This document shows positions 27,501 through 35,055 of a DNA stretch of 64,000 nt, one piece after another (position 1 is the stretch's first letter; every line of letters begins with the position of its first letter). Below the pieces are notes generated by a model that saw nothing but the letters and a program-made list of their open reading frames with translations, had not been told where the DNA came from and did no database searches. Source of the DNA: Meiothermus sp. Pnk-1 (GTDB taxonomy: Bacteria > Deinococcota > Deinococci > Deinococcales > Thermaceae). A program made the translations under genes and the position numbers. The DNA lies in NCBI RefSeq assembly GCF_003226535.1, contig NZ_QKOB01000002.1, positions 310,001-374,000 on the forward strand. Reading direction: 5' to 3'.

Positions 27501-28107
27501 CCGAGAGGCCGTAGTCGGCGAGTTTCCAGGGGTCCACCAGCACTTGGATCTGGCGTTTGGGGTTGCCCTCCACCTGGAGATCGGCCACCCCGTTTACCAG
27601 TTGCAAGCGGGGCTTGAGTTGGTTCTCTACCCAATCCGCCACGCTTCTGAGGTCGCGCCCCTCCGCCGAAACCGCCACGCTCAGGATGGGCTGTGAAGCC
27701 GGGTCGAACTTCTGCACCACCGGGGCCTCCGCGTCGCGGGGGAGCTGCCCGCGCACCGCCGCGATCCGCTGGGAAACGTCGGTGGCGGCTTGGTTTACGG
27801 AGGTGCCGTACTTGAACTGGGCGATCACCAAGGAGAACCCCTCGCTGGATTCCGAGGCGATCTGGTCAATGCCCGAGAGGGTCGAGAGGGCTTCTTCGAT
27901 AGGCTTGGAGATCTGGCTTTCCACCTCTTCCGGACCCGCGCCCGGGTAGGTGGTGCTGATAGCGACCACGGGAAACTCGAACTTAGGCAGCAGGTCTACC
28001 CCCAAGCTTCTGGCCGCCAGCAACCCAAACAGCACCAGCGCCAAAAACGCCGCGGTAGAGAAGACGAAGCGCTCGACGAAGAACTTGACGATGGGGCTTT
28101 CACGCAC
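24595..28107 (-). CDS. RND multidrug efflux permease (HAE1/AcrB-like) with triplicated loop
   Basis: A 1170-aa proton-driven inner-membrane pump, about 130 residues longer than AcrB. TM1 is at residues 11-32; periplasmic porter domains follow; TM2-TM6 begin at about 335. The proton-relay aspartate pair is in VGIVVDDSIVVAEN (residues 394-407). Immediately after it, residues 406-507 consist of three consecutive 34-residue units where the family has one. A second enlargement lies in the cytoplasmic loop before TM7 (about 555-650). The second half repeats the porter/TM plan and ends with a TM10-like GLVTKNAILLLDFAVR segment. It is the last gene of the efflux operon, 21 bases after the adaptor gene. 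Confidence 0.93.
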   Translation of the reverse strand: MRESPIVKFFVERFVFSTAAFLALVLFGLLAARSLGVDLLPKFEFPVVAISTTYPGAGPEEVESQISKPIEEALSTLSGIDQIASESSEGFSLVIAQFKYGTSVNQAATDVSQRIAAVRGQLPRDAEAPVVQKFDPASQPILSVAVSAEGRDLRSVADWVENQLKPRLQLVNGVADLQVEGNPKRQIQVLVDPWKLADYGLSANQVVAALQASALAVPAGSQEQSGQRLLYSLRNQPQSAVDVAQILVDPGRGLKVSDVASVRDSQAEATRYTRLSGQPIVLLNVRKTPDANAVAVAQGIKKTLANTSLPPGYRVSVTNDTTTFIEATVNDTWKEVFLVVAVVSFIVLIFLGKLNSVFSVVLAIPITLAGALLIFGLLGFTFNIISLLAIIVAVGIVVDDSIVVAENIDRYRHQNYSLPDAVMKATQGFLSREDAAVLTEHIARYQGQGYSLHEAVSKGSGDLLSADDVRTVTEGIEAYLSQPYSLKDAVLKGSTEVLSAVSAATLSLLAVFLPISFLPGVVGQFFREFGLVLAAAIFFSWLEALFFLTVRLAYLPDPIPPSWSQVGKRAREFGKDLAWAIRAEVYRDPRYPPSAKLLNAVLTPLRLLLAPLRWLGALVGSVLGAIALSLHRASEGGFDRLRNGYSRSLAWLLPRSPLVLAAGILFFLSIAVVAPQIPFNFTPKSDGGIINIQLKLPKGTALSETDRLTRRLEDYLLAQPYVKEVLTEVGASSIGIGTGNPERSDLTVNLVERHRRENIYAIVPKLEAALQGLLAKHPEAELKVKALEGGPAGDDFQFTLSAPTQALLEERNDRALEILKGIPALTNISSSLSEKTAERVLVPNQAALVGTGLTPSDLAQTLRIYNAGVEAGKLRAGGEETPIVVRADPALIPDQSALQSLPVFSQALRQSLPLSLLSRFESRQSPATLARNNQAFSAGITANLAPGASGGVLQYSQQIQRELERQGVLKDGVRLESTGGTAFAGDLFGALPIAFGLSVLLNYLVIASQFNTFRYPLYLLVPIPLALVGAFWALFIFRSGLDVVSVLGLVLLNGLVTKNAILLLDFAVRRAQEKPLFDALVEAARLRLRPILMTTLTVLIISIPLILSSGEGSEFRKPLGIIILGGVTTSTFLTLFVVPAAFYLFERRRYAKLRQERWPAPAPAGAMGSE
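26587..26892 (-). repeat. Three tandem 34-codon repeats inside the RND permease
   Basis: Units of residues 406-439, 440-473 and 474-507 share the pattern E-x-I-x-x-Y-x4-YSL-x-[DE]-AV-x-K-x5-LS, each exactly 34 residues. Only the third continues into the hydrophobic TM5 stretch; units 1 and 2 carry hydrophilic SREDAAVLT and SADDVRTVT at the equivalent place. Confidence 0.9.
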
Positions 28108-28128
28108 GGCTTGACCTCCTATCCCCGT

Positions 28129-29358
28129 TCATCGGACCACCTCGAGCGCATCCCCCTCGCGCAGGCTAGCGGGGATGGGGAAGACCACCTGGCGGCCCGC
28201 CTCTAGACCGCGCAGCGCCACCTGATTGCCGTTATCGCCGAGGATCTGAACCTCCACTGCCTTGGCTCGACCGCCTTCTGCCAGCATCACCGCTGGCTTT
28301 TCTCCCGGCAGCAAAGCCCCGCTGGGCACGACCACCCCTTTGGCCAGCTCGAGGGTATAGCGCACGCTGGCGCTGGCCCCGGGCGGCAGGGGGGCTTGGA
28401 GGGTAGCTACCGCTTCCACCAGGCGGTCGGTGCCGGGGACTTGGCTGGTGCGGCTGAGGCGGGCGTAATAGGTCTGACCGCCGTAGTCGAGGTTCAACCC
28501 GCTTCCCAAGGCCAGCTTGGCCGCTTCCGAGGGAGGGAGGCGGAACTTGGCCTCGAGCCGGCGGACATCGGCCAGCCGGAACACCCGCGAGCCCGCCGCC
28601 ACGAACTCCCCGGGGTTGACGTACACCTCGGCTACCACCCCGGCGAAAGGGGCCCTGACCTCGGTGTCGGCTAAAGCGCGCCGGGCCTGGGCCAGTTGGG
28701 CTTCGGCCTGCTGGACCTGCACCCGCAACAAAGCCAAATCTTCACGGTTGGCCCGCTGGGCCCGCTCGAGCGCCTCGCGGGCGTTATCGGCATTGGACTT
28801 GGCCTGGCCCAGCGCGGCCTCCAGGCTGGTGAGGTCGACCTGGGCTATGGCCCCCGCCCGGAAGAGCTCCTGGCCTTCGCTATAGCGGCGCTGGGCCACC
28901 CGCAGGTTGGCCTCCGCCGCCTCGAGGGCGGCTTGCAGCGAAGCCAGGCTGCCCTGGTTGGAACGCTGCGCCCGCTCGAGGTTGATCTTGGCCTGTTCCA
29001 GCCCCAGCTCGGCGTTTTGTACCGCGGTGCGGGCGGTCGCGTCGTCGAGGCGCAGCACGATCTGGCCCGCCGCGACCCGGCTGCCCGCCTCGACCAGCAC
29101 CGCCAGCACCTTGCCGCTGGCGCTCGAGGCCACGTTGCTCTCTCGCGCCGGAGCCAGGGTGGCCCCCACGGTCCGGCTGGCCCTAAGGACGCCTTCCTTG
29201 GCCACTATCACCCGCACTTTGGTGACCCGGGGAGCGCTTTCGGCGCTCGCCGGGGTGGACTCGGCGTTTCCCCGACGGTTGTTACACCCCGCCAGCAACA
29301 CAGCGGCCACCGCGAGCAGAACCAGCGCCTTTAGCCGTTTGCGTTTGCTGCTTTGCAT
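28129..29358 (-). CDS. RND periplasmic adaptor (membrane fusion) lipoprotein
   Basis: A 409-aa HlyD/AcrA-family protein that bridges the inner-membrane pump and the outer-membrane channel. The signal peptide ends in the lipobox LLAGC at about residues 20-25, so the mature protein is probably lipid-anchored. It has the lipoyl halves (SASGKVLAVLVEAGSRVAAGQIVLRLD near 75, and VRAPFAGVVAEVYVNPGEFV near 235) flanking a long alpha-helical hairpin with many alanine/glutamine heptads, then beta-barrel and membrane-proximal domains. It starts two bases after tolC-2 and lies 21 bases before the pump gene. Confidence 0.93.
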   Translation of the reverse strand: MQSSKRKRLKALVLLAVAAVLLAGCNNRRGNAESTPASAESAPRVTKVRVIVAKEGVLRASRTVGATLAPARESNVASSASGKVLAVLVEAGSRVAAGQIVLRLDDATARTAVQNAELGLEQAKINLERAQRSNQGSLASLQAALEAAEANLRVAQRRYSEGQELFRAGAIAQVDLTSLEAALGQAKSNADNAREALERAQRANREDLALLRVQVQQAEAQLAQARRALADTEVRAPFAGVVAEVYVNPGEFVAAGSRVFRLADVRRLEAKFRLPPSEAAKLALGSGLNLDYGGQTYYARLSRTSQVPGTDRLVEAVATLQAPLPPGASASVRYTLELAKGVVVPSGALLPGEKPAVMLAEGGRAKAVEVQILGDNGNQVALRGLEAGRQVVFPIPASLREGDALEVVR

Positions 29359-29360
29359 GG

Positions 29361-30419
29361 CTAGCGCCCCCCAGCATACAACCCGTACAGGGCGCGCAAG
29401 TAACTCCCCTGGGCTTGCAGGGCCGCCAGCTCCGCTTGCAGGGCGGCCAGCTCGGACTGGGCATAGGCCAGCGGGGAGATCAACCCCGAGTCGAGCCGGC
29501 GCTTATCGGCGGCCAGCTGCTCCCGGGCGTTTTGCAGCAGGGATTGCTGGATTCCCAGGGCCCGAAAGGCGTTTTGGGCCTGGGTATACAGGTTCTCATA
29601 CTGCAAGCTTAGCCCCCGGCGGATCTCGCGCAGGGCGGCCTCAGCCTGCTCGGCGCGGGCTTTGGCGGCTTCGATCTCGGCTTGGGCGGCGTAGCTGGGG
29701 TCGAGCAGCTCGAGCTGTAGCTTGGCCAGCTCGAGCCGTTGCTGGGCCTGCACCAGGTCCGGGGTTTGCTCGAGCAGGCTCTGTAGCAGGCTCCGCTCGG
29801 GCAGGGCTGGGGCTGGGGGAAGCGGGGCCAGCTCCGCGAACTCCCCTACCAAGCTGCGCAGGTTGCTGCGGGCGTTGGCCAGCCCCTGCTCGGCGAAGGC
29901 TTGGTTGCGCTGGGCGTCCTCCAGGCGGGCTTGGGCGTTTTTGCTCTCGAGCGCGGTGCCGGAACCGTTTTTCTGACGGATCTGGGCTACTTCGAGGTTA
30001 CGCTGGGCCAGCTCGGTGGACTTCTTGGCGAGCGCTACCTGTTGGAGGGCCTCGAGGACCTGGGTATAGGCCTGCACAATGCCGCTTTCGGCTTGGGCTT
30101 TGGCCCGGTTCAGGCTGGCCTGAGCCAGCGCCAGGCGCTGCTCGGCCTGGAGCCGCGCTGGGCGGGTCAGCAGGGGGTCGGCCAGGGTGCGTTGAAGATT
30201 GGCCTGGGCGTCGGCGAGTTCAGCTTGGGCGCTTTGCACCGGGGCTTGCTCGGCGGCCTTAGCCAGGGCGGCTTGGAGGGTGAGGGGCTGGGTCTGCTGC
30301 GCCAGGCCGGCGGCCAGCAGGGGGAAGCAGAAAACCAGCACGAGCTGACGGGGCGCGAACCGCACGGCTGGCGTTGGCTGCCGGTGTTCGATCTGGGCCG
30401 TTGGGCGTCGAGTATGCAT
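29361..30419 (-). CDS. TolC-family outer membrane efflux protein, second copy
   Basis: A 352-aa outer-membrane-factor homologue. An extended signal peptide (hydrophobic core LVLVFCFPLLAAGLAQ around residues 26-41) precedes alanine/glutamine/leucine-rich coiled-coil helices, arranged as two similar halves (the pattern AxxxxxAQAxLxxAxA recurs). It is shorter than TolC (about 470 aa) and shorter than its neighbour. The ATG at 30419 shares a base with the TGA of the upstream tolC (TGATG), indicating coupled translation. It may form mixed trimers with the neighbour or provide an alternative exit duct; this is inference. Confidence 0.85.
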   Translation of the reverse strand: MHTRRPTAQIEHRQPTPAVRFAPRQLVLVFCFPLLAAGLAQQTQPLTLQAALAKAAEQAPVQSAQAELADAQANLQRTLADPLLTRPARLQAEQRLALAQASLNRAKAQAESGIVQAYTQVLEALQQVALAKKSTELAQRNLEVAQIRQKNGSGTALESKNAQARLEDAQRNQAFAEQGLANARSNLRSLVGEFAELAPLPPAPALPERSLLQSLLEQTPDLVQAQQRLELAKLQLELLDPSYAAQAEIEAAKARAEQAEAALREIRRGLSLQYENLYTQAQNAFRALGIQQSLLQNAREQLAADKRRLDSGLISPLAYAQSELAALQAELAALQAQGSYLRALYGLYAGGR

Positions 30420-31759
30420 CACTTCACCTCGCTAAGGGGCAGGGCATAAAAGCGGTAGAGGTCGAGAAGGCGGGAGAGCCGGTTGAGGCTGGCTTGCTCG
30501 AGCGCAAGCCGGGCTTGGGCCAGCCCCAGTTCGGCCTGGAGGGTGGCCAGGGGGCTGGCGAGCCCCAGCCGTTCGCGTTCGCGGGCTTCGGCCAGGGTGC
30601 GCTCGGCATCTTGCAGGGCGGTTTGCGCCAGCCCTACCTGGGCCTCAGCCCCCTGTAAGGCCGATCGTAGCGAAGCTTCTTGCAAAGCGGCGGCGCGCTT
30701 GGCCGCCTCCAGGGCGGCCTGGGCCGCTTCGATCTGCTTGCGTCCAGCCTCCAGAGCGTCGAAGATGGCCGGGCTGAGGTTCACCGAAAGCCCGATCTGG
30801 AACTGGCTTTCCGGCTTTACCTGCCCGGTGGTGGTCGTAGGGGGGTTTTGATAGCTGTAGCCGACTTGGGGTTGCAGGGTGCGGCTGTTGAGGCTCAGGC
30901 TGAAGCTGTCGCGGGGCGAGGTGTTGTAGGTGTAGCTGGCCTGGGCCACCGGCCAGATGCCTCGCTCGGCGCGGGCGTAGTTGAGCTGGGCCTGCGCCAC
31001 TTGCAGCTCGGCCTGACGGACGCTAGGGGGGGTGACGGCTAGGGGAGGAGGGGGCTCGGGCAGCGCCCCCAGGGCTGCCGTTCCCAGCAAGTCGCTGAGG
31101 TTGCGCTGGGCTAGCTCGAGGTTGCGCTCCGCGTCTTCCACCTGGAGTTGGGCCTGGCGCAGCTGGGCCTGGGCCTGGCGCACTTCGGCGGGGCTGGCGG
31201 CCTCGCGCTGGGCGCGCAGCCGCACCGCCTCCAAGCTGGCTTGAGCCAACCGGGCTCCGCTTTGGGCGACTTCCAGCCCCACCTGGGCCAGCCGCACCCG
31301 GTAGGCCGCCTCCAGGGCCTGGGCCTCGAGGCTGGCCTGGGTTTGGCGCAGCCCCAAGGCGGCCTGCTCGACCCCCAGCCGGGCCTGGGCGATGGCGTCG
31401 GCGGTATCGCCGAAAGGAAAAGGGGTGAAGGCCAGCCCCACCGAGGCGCTTACCGCCTGGGTGTCGGGGATGGGGTCTTTAAAATGGAGCCAGGCGTTAC
31501 CTCCTTGGGCTTGCAGGCTCACCGGACTCTGCTGCGCCCGCAGCTGGGCTTGGGCAGCCTCGAGCGCCAGCCGGGCCTGGACGAGCGAGGGATGGTTTTG
31601 CAGCGGGGCGTAGAAGCTCTGCCCCAGGCCGCAGGCCAAAAGCTGGATGCCGAAAGCCAGGACAAAGGAAGGCGTACGTCGTACCCTATAGGCTCGTTGC
31701 TTTTCGACGCAAGACCTAGGACGTACGACGTATGGCGCGAATGCCCTGATCGCCCTCAC
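30419..31759 (-). CDS. TolC-family outer membrane efflux protein, first copy
   Basis: An outer-membrane channel protein of about 446 aa. A hydrophobic signal core (SFVLAFGIQLLACGLGQ) is followed by two repeats of helical hairpins, with short barrel segments around QASYTYNTSPRDSFSLSLN and QIGLSVNLSPAIFDAL. The probable start is the GTG at 31759, which overlaps the marR stop as GTGA. That makes the first 26 or so residues an arginine-rich extension encoded by a copy of the dispersed repeat at 31671-31740. No ATG, GTG or TTG start closer to the signal core is visible. It is translationally linked to marR upstream and to tolC-2 downstream. Confidence 0.83.
   Translation of the reverse strand: MRAIRAFAPYVVRPRSCVEKQRAYRVRRTPSFVLAFGIQLLACGLGQSFYAPLQNHPSLVQARLALEAAQAQLRAQQSPVSLQAQGGNAWLHFKDPIPDTQAVSASVGLAFTPFPFGDTADAIAQARLGVEQAALGLRQTQASLEAQALEAAYRVRLAQVGLEVAQSGARLAQASLEAVRLRAQREAASPAEVRQAQAQLRQAQLQVEDAERNLELAQRNLSDLLGTAALGALPEPPPPLAVTPPSVRQAELQVAQAQLNYARAERGIWPVAQASYTYNTSPRDSFSLSLNSRTLQPQVGYSYQNPPTTTTGQVKPESQFQIGLSVNLSPAIFDALEAGRKQIEAAQAALEAAKRAAALQEASLRSALQGAEAQVGLAQTALQDAERTLAEARERERLGLASPLATLQAELGLAQARLALEQASLNRLSRLLDLYRFYALPLSEVK
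31671..31740. repeat. Fragment of heptad repeat element inside the tolC N-terminus
   Basis: It contains GGCGTACGTCGTAC at 31671-31684 and 7-bp units ACGCAAG, ACCTAGG, ACGTACG, ACGTATG from about 31707 to 31734. These match units in the intergenic elements at 37.4 and 39.2 kb. Unlike those copies it is read through as codons. Confidence 0.65.
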
Positions 31760-32202
31760 TCCTTCACCGCCTGGGGTTCCAACAATTTCCGATAGCTCTT
31801 GCACAGCATCTCGATCTCCTTTGAACTGAGGCGGGAATACCGCTCCCGCCAGACTTCCCGCCAGCTCTTGCGCAGCCGCTCGAGGAAAGCCCGGCCTTCC
31901 TCGGTGAGCAGTATGCGTACCTGCCTTCGGTCTTTGCTGTCCAGCTCGCGGCGTACCCAGCCCCGTTCCTCCAGCCCGGCCAACAGCTGAGAGACCCCCG
32001 AGGGCGAAACGTCCAGCACGAAGGCCAGGCTCGAGGGCTGCTCGATTCCCTCCCGCACCGACATCAAGGCGAAGGCCTGCATTGGCGAAATGCCTAAGGG
32101 CTCAAACGCCCGCTGCTGGTCAATCCGGAACTGCCACACCAGCCGCAGGGTGAGCCGTTCCAGGGCGTCCAAGGCAGCGTCGCTGAGATACTTCATACGC
32201 AT
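31756..32202 (-). CDS. MarR-family transcriptional regulator
   Basis: A 148-aa winged-helix DNA-binding protein, heading the efflux operon and therefore its probable local repressor. The helix-turn-helix is at about residues 54-82 (QPSSLAFVLDVSPSGVSQLLAGLEERG), the wing has the family signature DSKDRRQVRILLTEEGRAFLERL at 88-110, and N- and C-terminal helices provide the dimer interface. Two in-frame ATGs (32202 and 32196) are possible; a TAATAT box nine bases before 32196 favours the second. The start region is covered by a 22-bp palindrome suited to autoregulation. Confidence 0.9.
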   Translation of the reverse strand: MRMKYLSDAALDALERLTLRLVWQFRIDQQRAFEPLGISPMQAFALMSVREGIEQPSSLAFVLDVSPSGVSQLLAGLEERGWVRRELDSKDRRQVRILLTEEGRAFLERLRKSWREVWRERYSRLSSKEIEMLCKSYRKLLEPQAVKE

Positions 32203-32209
32203 GAAATAT
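32188..32209. promoter_or_regulatory. Candidate MarR operator overlapping the operon promoter
   Basis: ATACTTCAT at 32188-32196 and ATGAAATAT at 32201-32209 form 9-bp arms with one mismatch around a four-base centre. The right arm covers the downstream part of the TAATAT -10 box (32206-32211) and both arms cover the start codons, a typical position for a MarR dimer to block transcription. Confidence 0.6.
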
Positions 32210-32300
32210 TAGGGTGACTAACAGGTTTGGACTGGACGGCTCGCTACATTCTTCACGAGAAAGACCTCCAACCCTCAACCCACGCCCGCCCTTTGGCCGG

Positions 32301-32336
32301 GGTAACGCAGCGTCGCAGGCAACGCTTTGGGTTACC
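32301..32336. promoter_or_regulatory. Inverted repeat upstream of the 32373 gene
   Basis: Outer arms GGTAAC (32301-32306) and GTTACC (32331-32336) enclose inner arms AGCGT (32309-32313) and ACGCT (32322-32326). It sits 20 bases upstream of the TATCCT box, between divergent genes, so it could be an operator for either. Confidence 0.4.
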
Positions 32337-32357
32337 ACGCCGGGGTCAAGACAGTGT

Positions 32358-32363
32358 TATCCT
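32358..32363 (+). promoter_or_regulatory. -10 box TATCCT upstream of the zinc-finger gene
   Basis: Nine bases separate TATCCT from the ATG at 32373, with no ribosome-binding sequence, consistent with a leaderless or nearly leaderless transcript. Confidence 0.45.
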
Positions 32364-32372
32364 GGGTCAACT

Positions 32373-32759
32373 ATGGGGAAGCAAAGCTTTGATGAACGGG
32401 AGTTGATCCTCGAGCTGTTTCCCGGAACCTCTCCAGAACTCTTGCCGCTTGGGGAGGTGCTCTACTACCGAGACGTGGAGGGGCGGGTACACATCTCCGA
32501 AGAGCCCTTCCACCTGGTCTTGGAGCCGCTCGAGGATACCGCATCGCTGGCGCCAGTGCTTTGCGAGGCTTGTCTGTGCCAACTCTCTCGCTCGGCGGCC
32601 CAGTTCGTGCGGCATCCGGTGGGCCAGGGAGGGCGGCACTTTCGCTACCTGGCCCTCTGCGCCGATACCGACGCTTGCCGCGAGCGAGCCAGACCCGGGC
32701 GGCTGCGTGAGATCCTGTTGCGGGCGGGAATTTCCTCACGCGGTGAATCGGCGGACTGA
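32373..32759 (+). CDS. Hypothetical protein with treble-clef-like cysteines
   Basis: A 128-aa protein. The C-terminal half carries CEACLC near residue 64 and CADTDAC near residue 97, about thirty residues apart. This resembles the FBP C-terminal treble-clef zinc finger, a domain found in elongation-factor-G-binding proteins, where the second pair is in a Y-x-x-C-x-D-x-x-C context. The N-terminal half is acidic and unrecognised. The start at 32373 is supported by the TATCCT box. A translation-related role is possible but only by family resemblance; it lies upstream of gfh1 on the same strand. Confidence 0.68.
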   Translation: MGKQSFDERELILELFPGTSPELLPLGEVLYYRDVEGRVHISEEPFHLVLEPLEDTASLAPVLCEACLCQLSRSAAQFVRHPVGQGGRHFRYLALCADTDACRERARPGRLREILLRAGISSRGESAD

Positions 32760-32856
32760 GCAGGCTTGACGCGTGGCTGTTTGGCCTACGACGTCAGTAA
32801 AGCCCGATGCCCCCCAAGTTATCGGTGCACTAGGAATTCTTAGCCTGAAGATGTAC

Positions 32857-32862
32857 TATACT
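32857..32862 (+). promoter_or_regulatory. -10 box TATACT of gfh1
   Basis: A near-consensus -10 hexamer about 100 bases before the gfh1 start; no clear -35 box stands out at the expected distance. It implies an untranslated leader of roughly 90 bases containing the hairpin at 32913-32947. Confidence 0.45.
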
Positions 32863-32912
32863 GCCTTAGGATTGCTTTGTTGGTTTGGACTGTCTTTCGC
32901 TAACACAGCGAC

Positions 32913-32947
32913 AGAAGCCGTATCAGGCCCCAGCGGATGGGGCTTCT
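32913..32947 (+). promoter_or_regulatory. Hairpin with alternative pairings in the gfh1 leader
   Basis: GCCCCA (32927-32932) pairs with TGGGGC (32938-32943). AGAAGCC (32913-32919) could instead pair with GGCTTCT (32941-32947), sharing three bases, so the two full stems exclude each other. It ends just before the GGAGGG ribosome-binding sequence at 32953-32958. Confidence 0.4.
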
Positions 32948-32961
32948 TAGTTGGAGGGACG

Positions 32962-33438
32962 ATGGCACGTGAAGTCAGGCTAACCCGCGACGGGTACGAG
33001 CGGCTCAAGCGGGAACTCGAGCAAGAGCGCGCTCGCTTACAAGACGCAACCCGCATCCTACAGGAGCTGATGGAGTCCTCCGACGACTACGACGACTCGG
33101 GGTTGGAGGATGCCAAACGGGAGAAAGCCCGTATCGAAGCCCGGATTGATTCCCTCGAGGACACCCTCTCGCGGGCGGTGGTGATCGAAGGGGCCCAGGA
33201 AAAAGGGGTGGTGACGCTAGGGGCCATCGTCACCCTCAAGGCCCGGGAGGGCAAGGGGGAGCAGATGGAGGTCCAGGTAGTTTCCCCCGCCGAAGCCAGC
33301 GTGTTGGAGCACCCGATGAAGATCTCCGACGAGTCGCCCATGGGTAAAGCCCTCCTGGGCCGGAAATTGGGGGAGACGGTGCACCTGGAAAGCCCCAAAG
33401 GACACCGCGAGTTCGAGGTGATCTCGGTCAGGAACTAG
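32962..33438 (+). CDS. gfh1: Gfh1, Gre-factor homologue and RNA polymerase inhibitor
   Basis: A 158-aa protein with the GreA two-domain plan: an N-terminal coiled coil (residues 1-75) and a C-terminal globular domain. In Thermus, Gfh1 inserts its coiled-coil tip into the polymerase secondary channel and inhibits all catalytic activities instead of stimulating cleavage. The diagnostic tip is [13 protein letters not shown] near residues 37-49, with four aspartates; GreA has DLRENAGYDEA there (see 36010). The C-terminal [15 protein letters not shown] is shared with GreA. GGAGGG lies upstream of the ATG at 32962. It is known only from the Thermus lineage, which supports the taxonomic reading. Confidence 0.93.
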   Translation: MAREVRLTRDGYERLKRELEQERARLQDATRILQELMESSDDYDDSGLEDAKREKARIEARIDSLEDTLSRAVVIEGAQEKGVVTLGAIVTLKAREGKGEQMEVQVVSPAEASVLEHPMKISDESPMGKALLGRKLGETVHLESPKGHREFEVISVRN

Positions 33439-33453
33439 CCAAACGTCGAAGGC

Positions 33454-33496
33454 TAAACGCCGAACGCCCGAAGACTTCCAGAGCGTTTGGCGTTTA
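33454..33496 (+). terminator. Hairpin after gfh1 (terminator-like, heptad-repeat sequence)
   Basis: TAAACGCCGAACGC (33454-33467) and GCGTTTGGCGTTTA (33483-33496) pair at 13 of 14 positions; TTCTT follows. The arms are made of the same 7-bp units (GCGTTTG, GCGTTTA) as the dispersed repeats, so it may be a repeat fragment used as a terminator. It sits right before the lysS ribosome-binding sequence. Confidence 0.55.
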
Positions 33497-33510
33497 TTCT
33501 TGGGAGACAT

Positions 33511-35001
33511 ATGCTCGAGCACAGTGAACAGACCCGGCAGCGACTGGCGAACCTCAAAGCCTTGGTAGAAGCTGGTTTTGAGCCCTTCCCATACCGCTAT
33601 GACAAGACCCATAGCGCCGCAGAGATCCTGTCGGCACACCCCGAGCCTCAACCGGGGCAGGAGTTTCCCGAAGAGCAGGTGCGGGTGGCGGGCCGCCTGA
33701 TGACCTTTCGCCACATGGGTAAAGCCAGCTTCGCCCACCTCCAAGACGAATCCGGGCGTATCCAGATCTATCTGGCCCGCGATCTCACCGAGCATTACGA
33801 CCTGTTGAAAAAGCTCGATATCGGGGACATCGTGGGGGTGGAGGGGACGGTCTTCGTTACCAAGACCGGCGAGGTCACCGTTAAGGTGCGGCGCTGGCTG
33901 CCCTTGGTCAAAGCGCTCCACCCCTTGCCCGACAAGTGGCACGGGGTCCGGGAGCTCGAGACCCGCTACCGCCAGCGCTATCTGGATCTAATCCAAAATC
34001 CCGAGGTGCGGGAGGTGTTTCGTGTTCGCTCCCGCATCACCCGCTACATCCGCGATTACCTCACCGACCGCGGTTTCTTGGAGGTGGAAGGACCCACCTT
34101 GCAAGTAGTGGCCGGAGGCACCGAAGCCAGGCCGTTCAAGACCTACCACAACGCCCTGAACCACGAGTTTTACCTCCGCATCGCCCTCGAGCTGCACCTC
34201 AAGCGGCTGTTGGTGGGTGGCTTTGAAAAGGTTTTCGAGATCGGACGCAACTACCGCAACGAGGGCATCTCGCCCAAGCACAACCCCGAGTTCACCATGC
34301 TCGAGGCCTACTGGGCCTACGCCGACTACACCGACATGATGGCCCTGGTCGAGGACATGCTCTCGGGGCTGGTGCAGAGTATCCATGGCCGTACCGAGAT
34401 CCGCTACGGTGAGCACCAGATCGACTTCGCCAAACCTTTTCGCCGCATCGACTTCGTGAGCTCGCTCAAGGAGAAGGCCGGGCTGGACTTCGATCCTACC
34501 GACCTAGAGCGGCTGCGCCAATTCGCCGATAGCAAGCACCCCGAGATGCGGAGCGTACCCAGCTATAAGCTCTTGGATAAGCTCTTTGGCGAGTATGTAG
34601 AGCCTACCCTGATCCAGCCCACCTATGTGATGGACGTTCCGCTGGCCATCAGCCCCCTGGTCAAGCGCCACCGCGACCCCGCCAAGGCCAACCTCACCGA
34701 GCGGGCCGATTTGTATGTGGCGGGTTTTGAGATCGCCCCAATCTACTCCGAACTCAACGACGCCCTCGACCAGCGCGCCCGTTTCGAGGAACAAAGCGCC
34801 CGCCGTGAGGCAGGAGACGAGGAAGAACCCGAGCAGGATGAAGACTTCCTGCTGGCCCTGGAGTACGGGATGCCCCCCGCCGCCGGGATGGGCCTAGGCA
34901 TCGATCGTCTGACCATGCTCCTCACCGACCAGCACAGCATACGTGACGTGATCCTGTTTCCCCTTCTCCGACCGCGCAGGCCAGGCGAAGGCATAGACTG
35001 A
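33511..35001 (+). CDS. lysS: Lysyl-tRNA synthetase, class II
   Basis: A 496-aa class IIb synthetase that charges tRNA-Lys. The N-terminal OB-fold anticodon domain includes [18 protein letters not shown] near residue 75. The catalytic domain has motif 1 near 190, motif 2 [13 protein letters not shown] near 245 and motif 3 [13 protein letters not shown] near 465. GGGAG precedes the ATG at 33511; an earlier in-frame start eight codons upstream overlaps the hairpin and is less likely. A CDF transporter follows on the same strand. Confidence 0.96.
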   Translation: MLEHSEQTRQRLANLKALVEAGFEPFPYRYDKTHSAAEILSAHPEPQPGQEFPEEQVRVAGRLMTFRHMGKASFAHLQDESGRIQIYLARDLTEHYDLLKKLDIGDIVGVEGTVFVTKTGEVTVKVRRWLPLVKALHPLPDKWHGVRELETRYRQRYLDLIQNPEVREVFRVRSRITRYIRDYLTDRGFLEVEGPTLQVVAGGTEARPFKTYHNALNHEFYLRIALELHLKRLLVGGFEKVFEIGRNYRNEGISPKHNPEFTMLEAYWAYADYTDMMALVEDMLSGLVQSIHGRTEIRYGEHQIDFAKPFRRIDFVSSLKEKAGLDFDPTDLERLRQFADSKHPEMRSVPSYKLLDKLFGEYVEPTLIQPTYVMDVPLAISPLVKRHRDPAKANLTERADLYVAGFEIAPIYSELNDALDQRARFEEQSARREAGDEEEPEQDEDFLLALEYGMPPAAGMGLGIDRLTMLLTDQHSIRDVILFPLLRPRRPGEGID

Positions 35002-35055
35002 AGGGGTGAGGTTGCTTTACTACTGGAGAGAGGCTGGTATGGGTGGGGCACAGCA

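Noticed and set aside
33511-35001. lysS starting eight codons earlier
   Set aside because: The earlier start lies in the gfh1 terminator hairpin and lacks a ribosome-binding sequence; the internal ATG has GGGAG.
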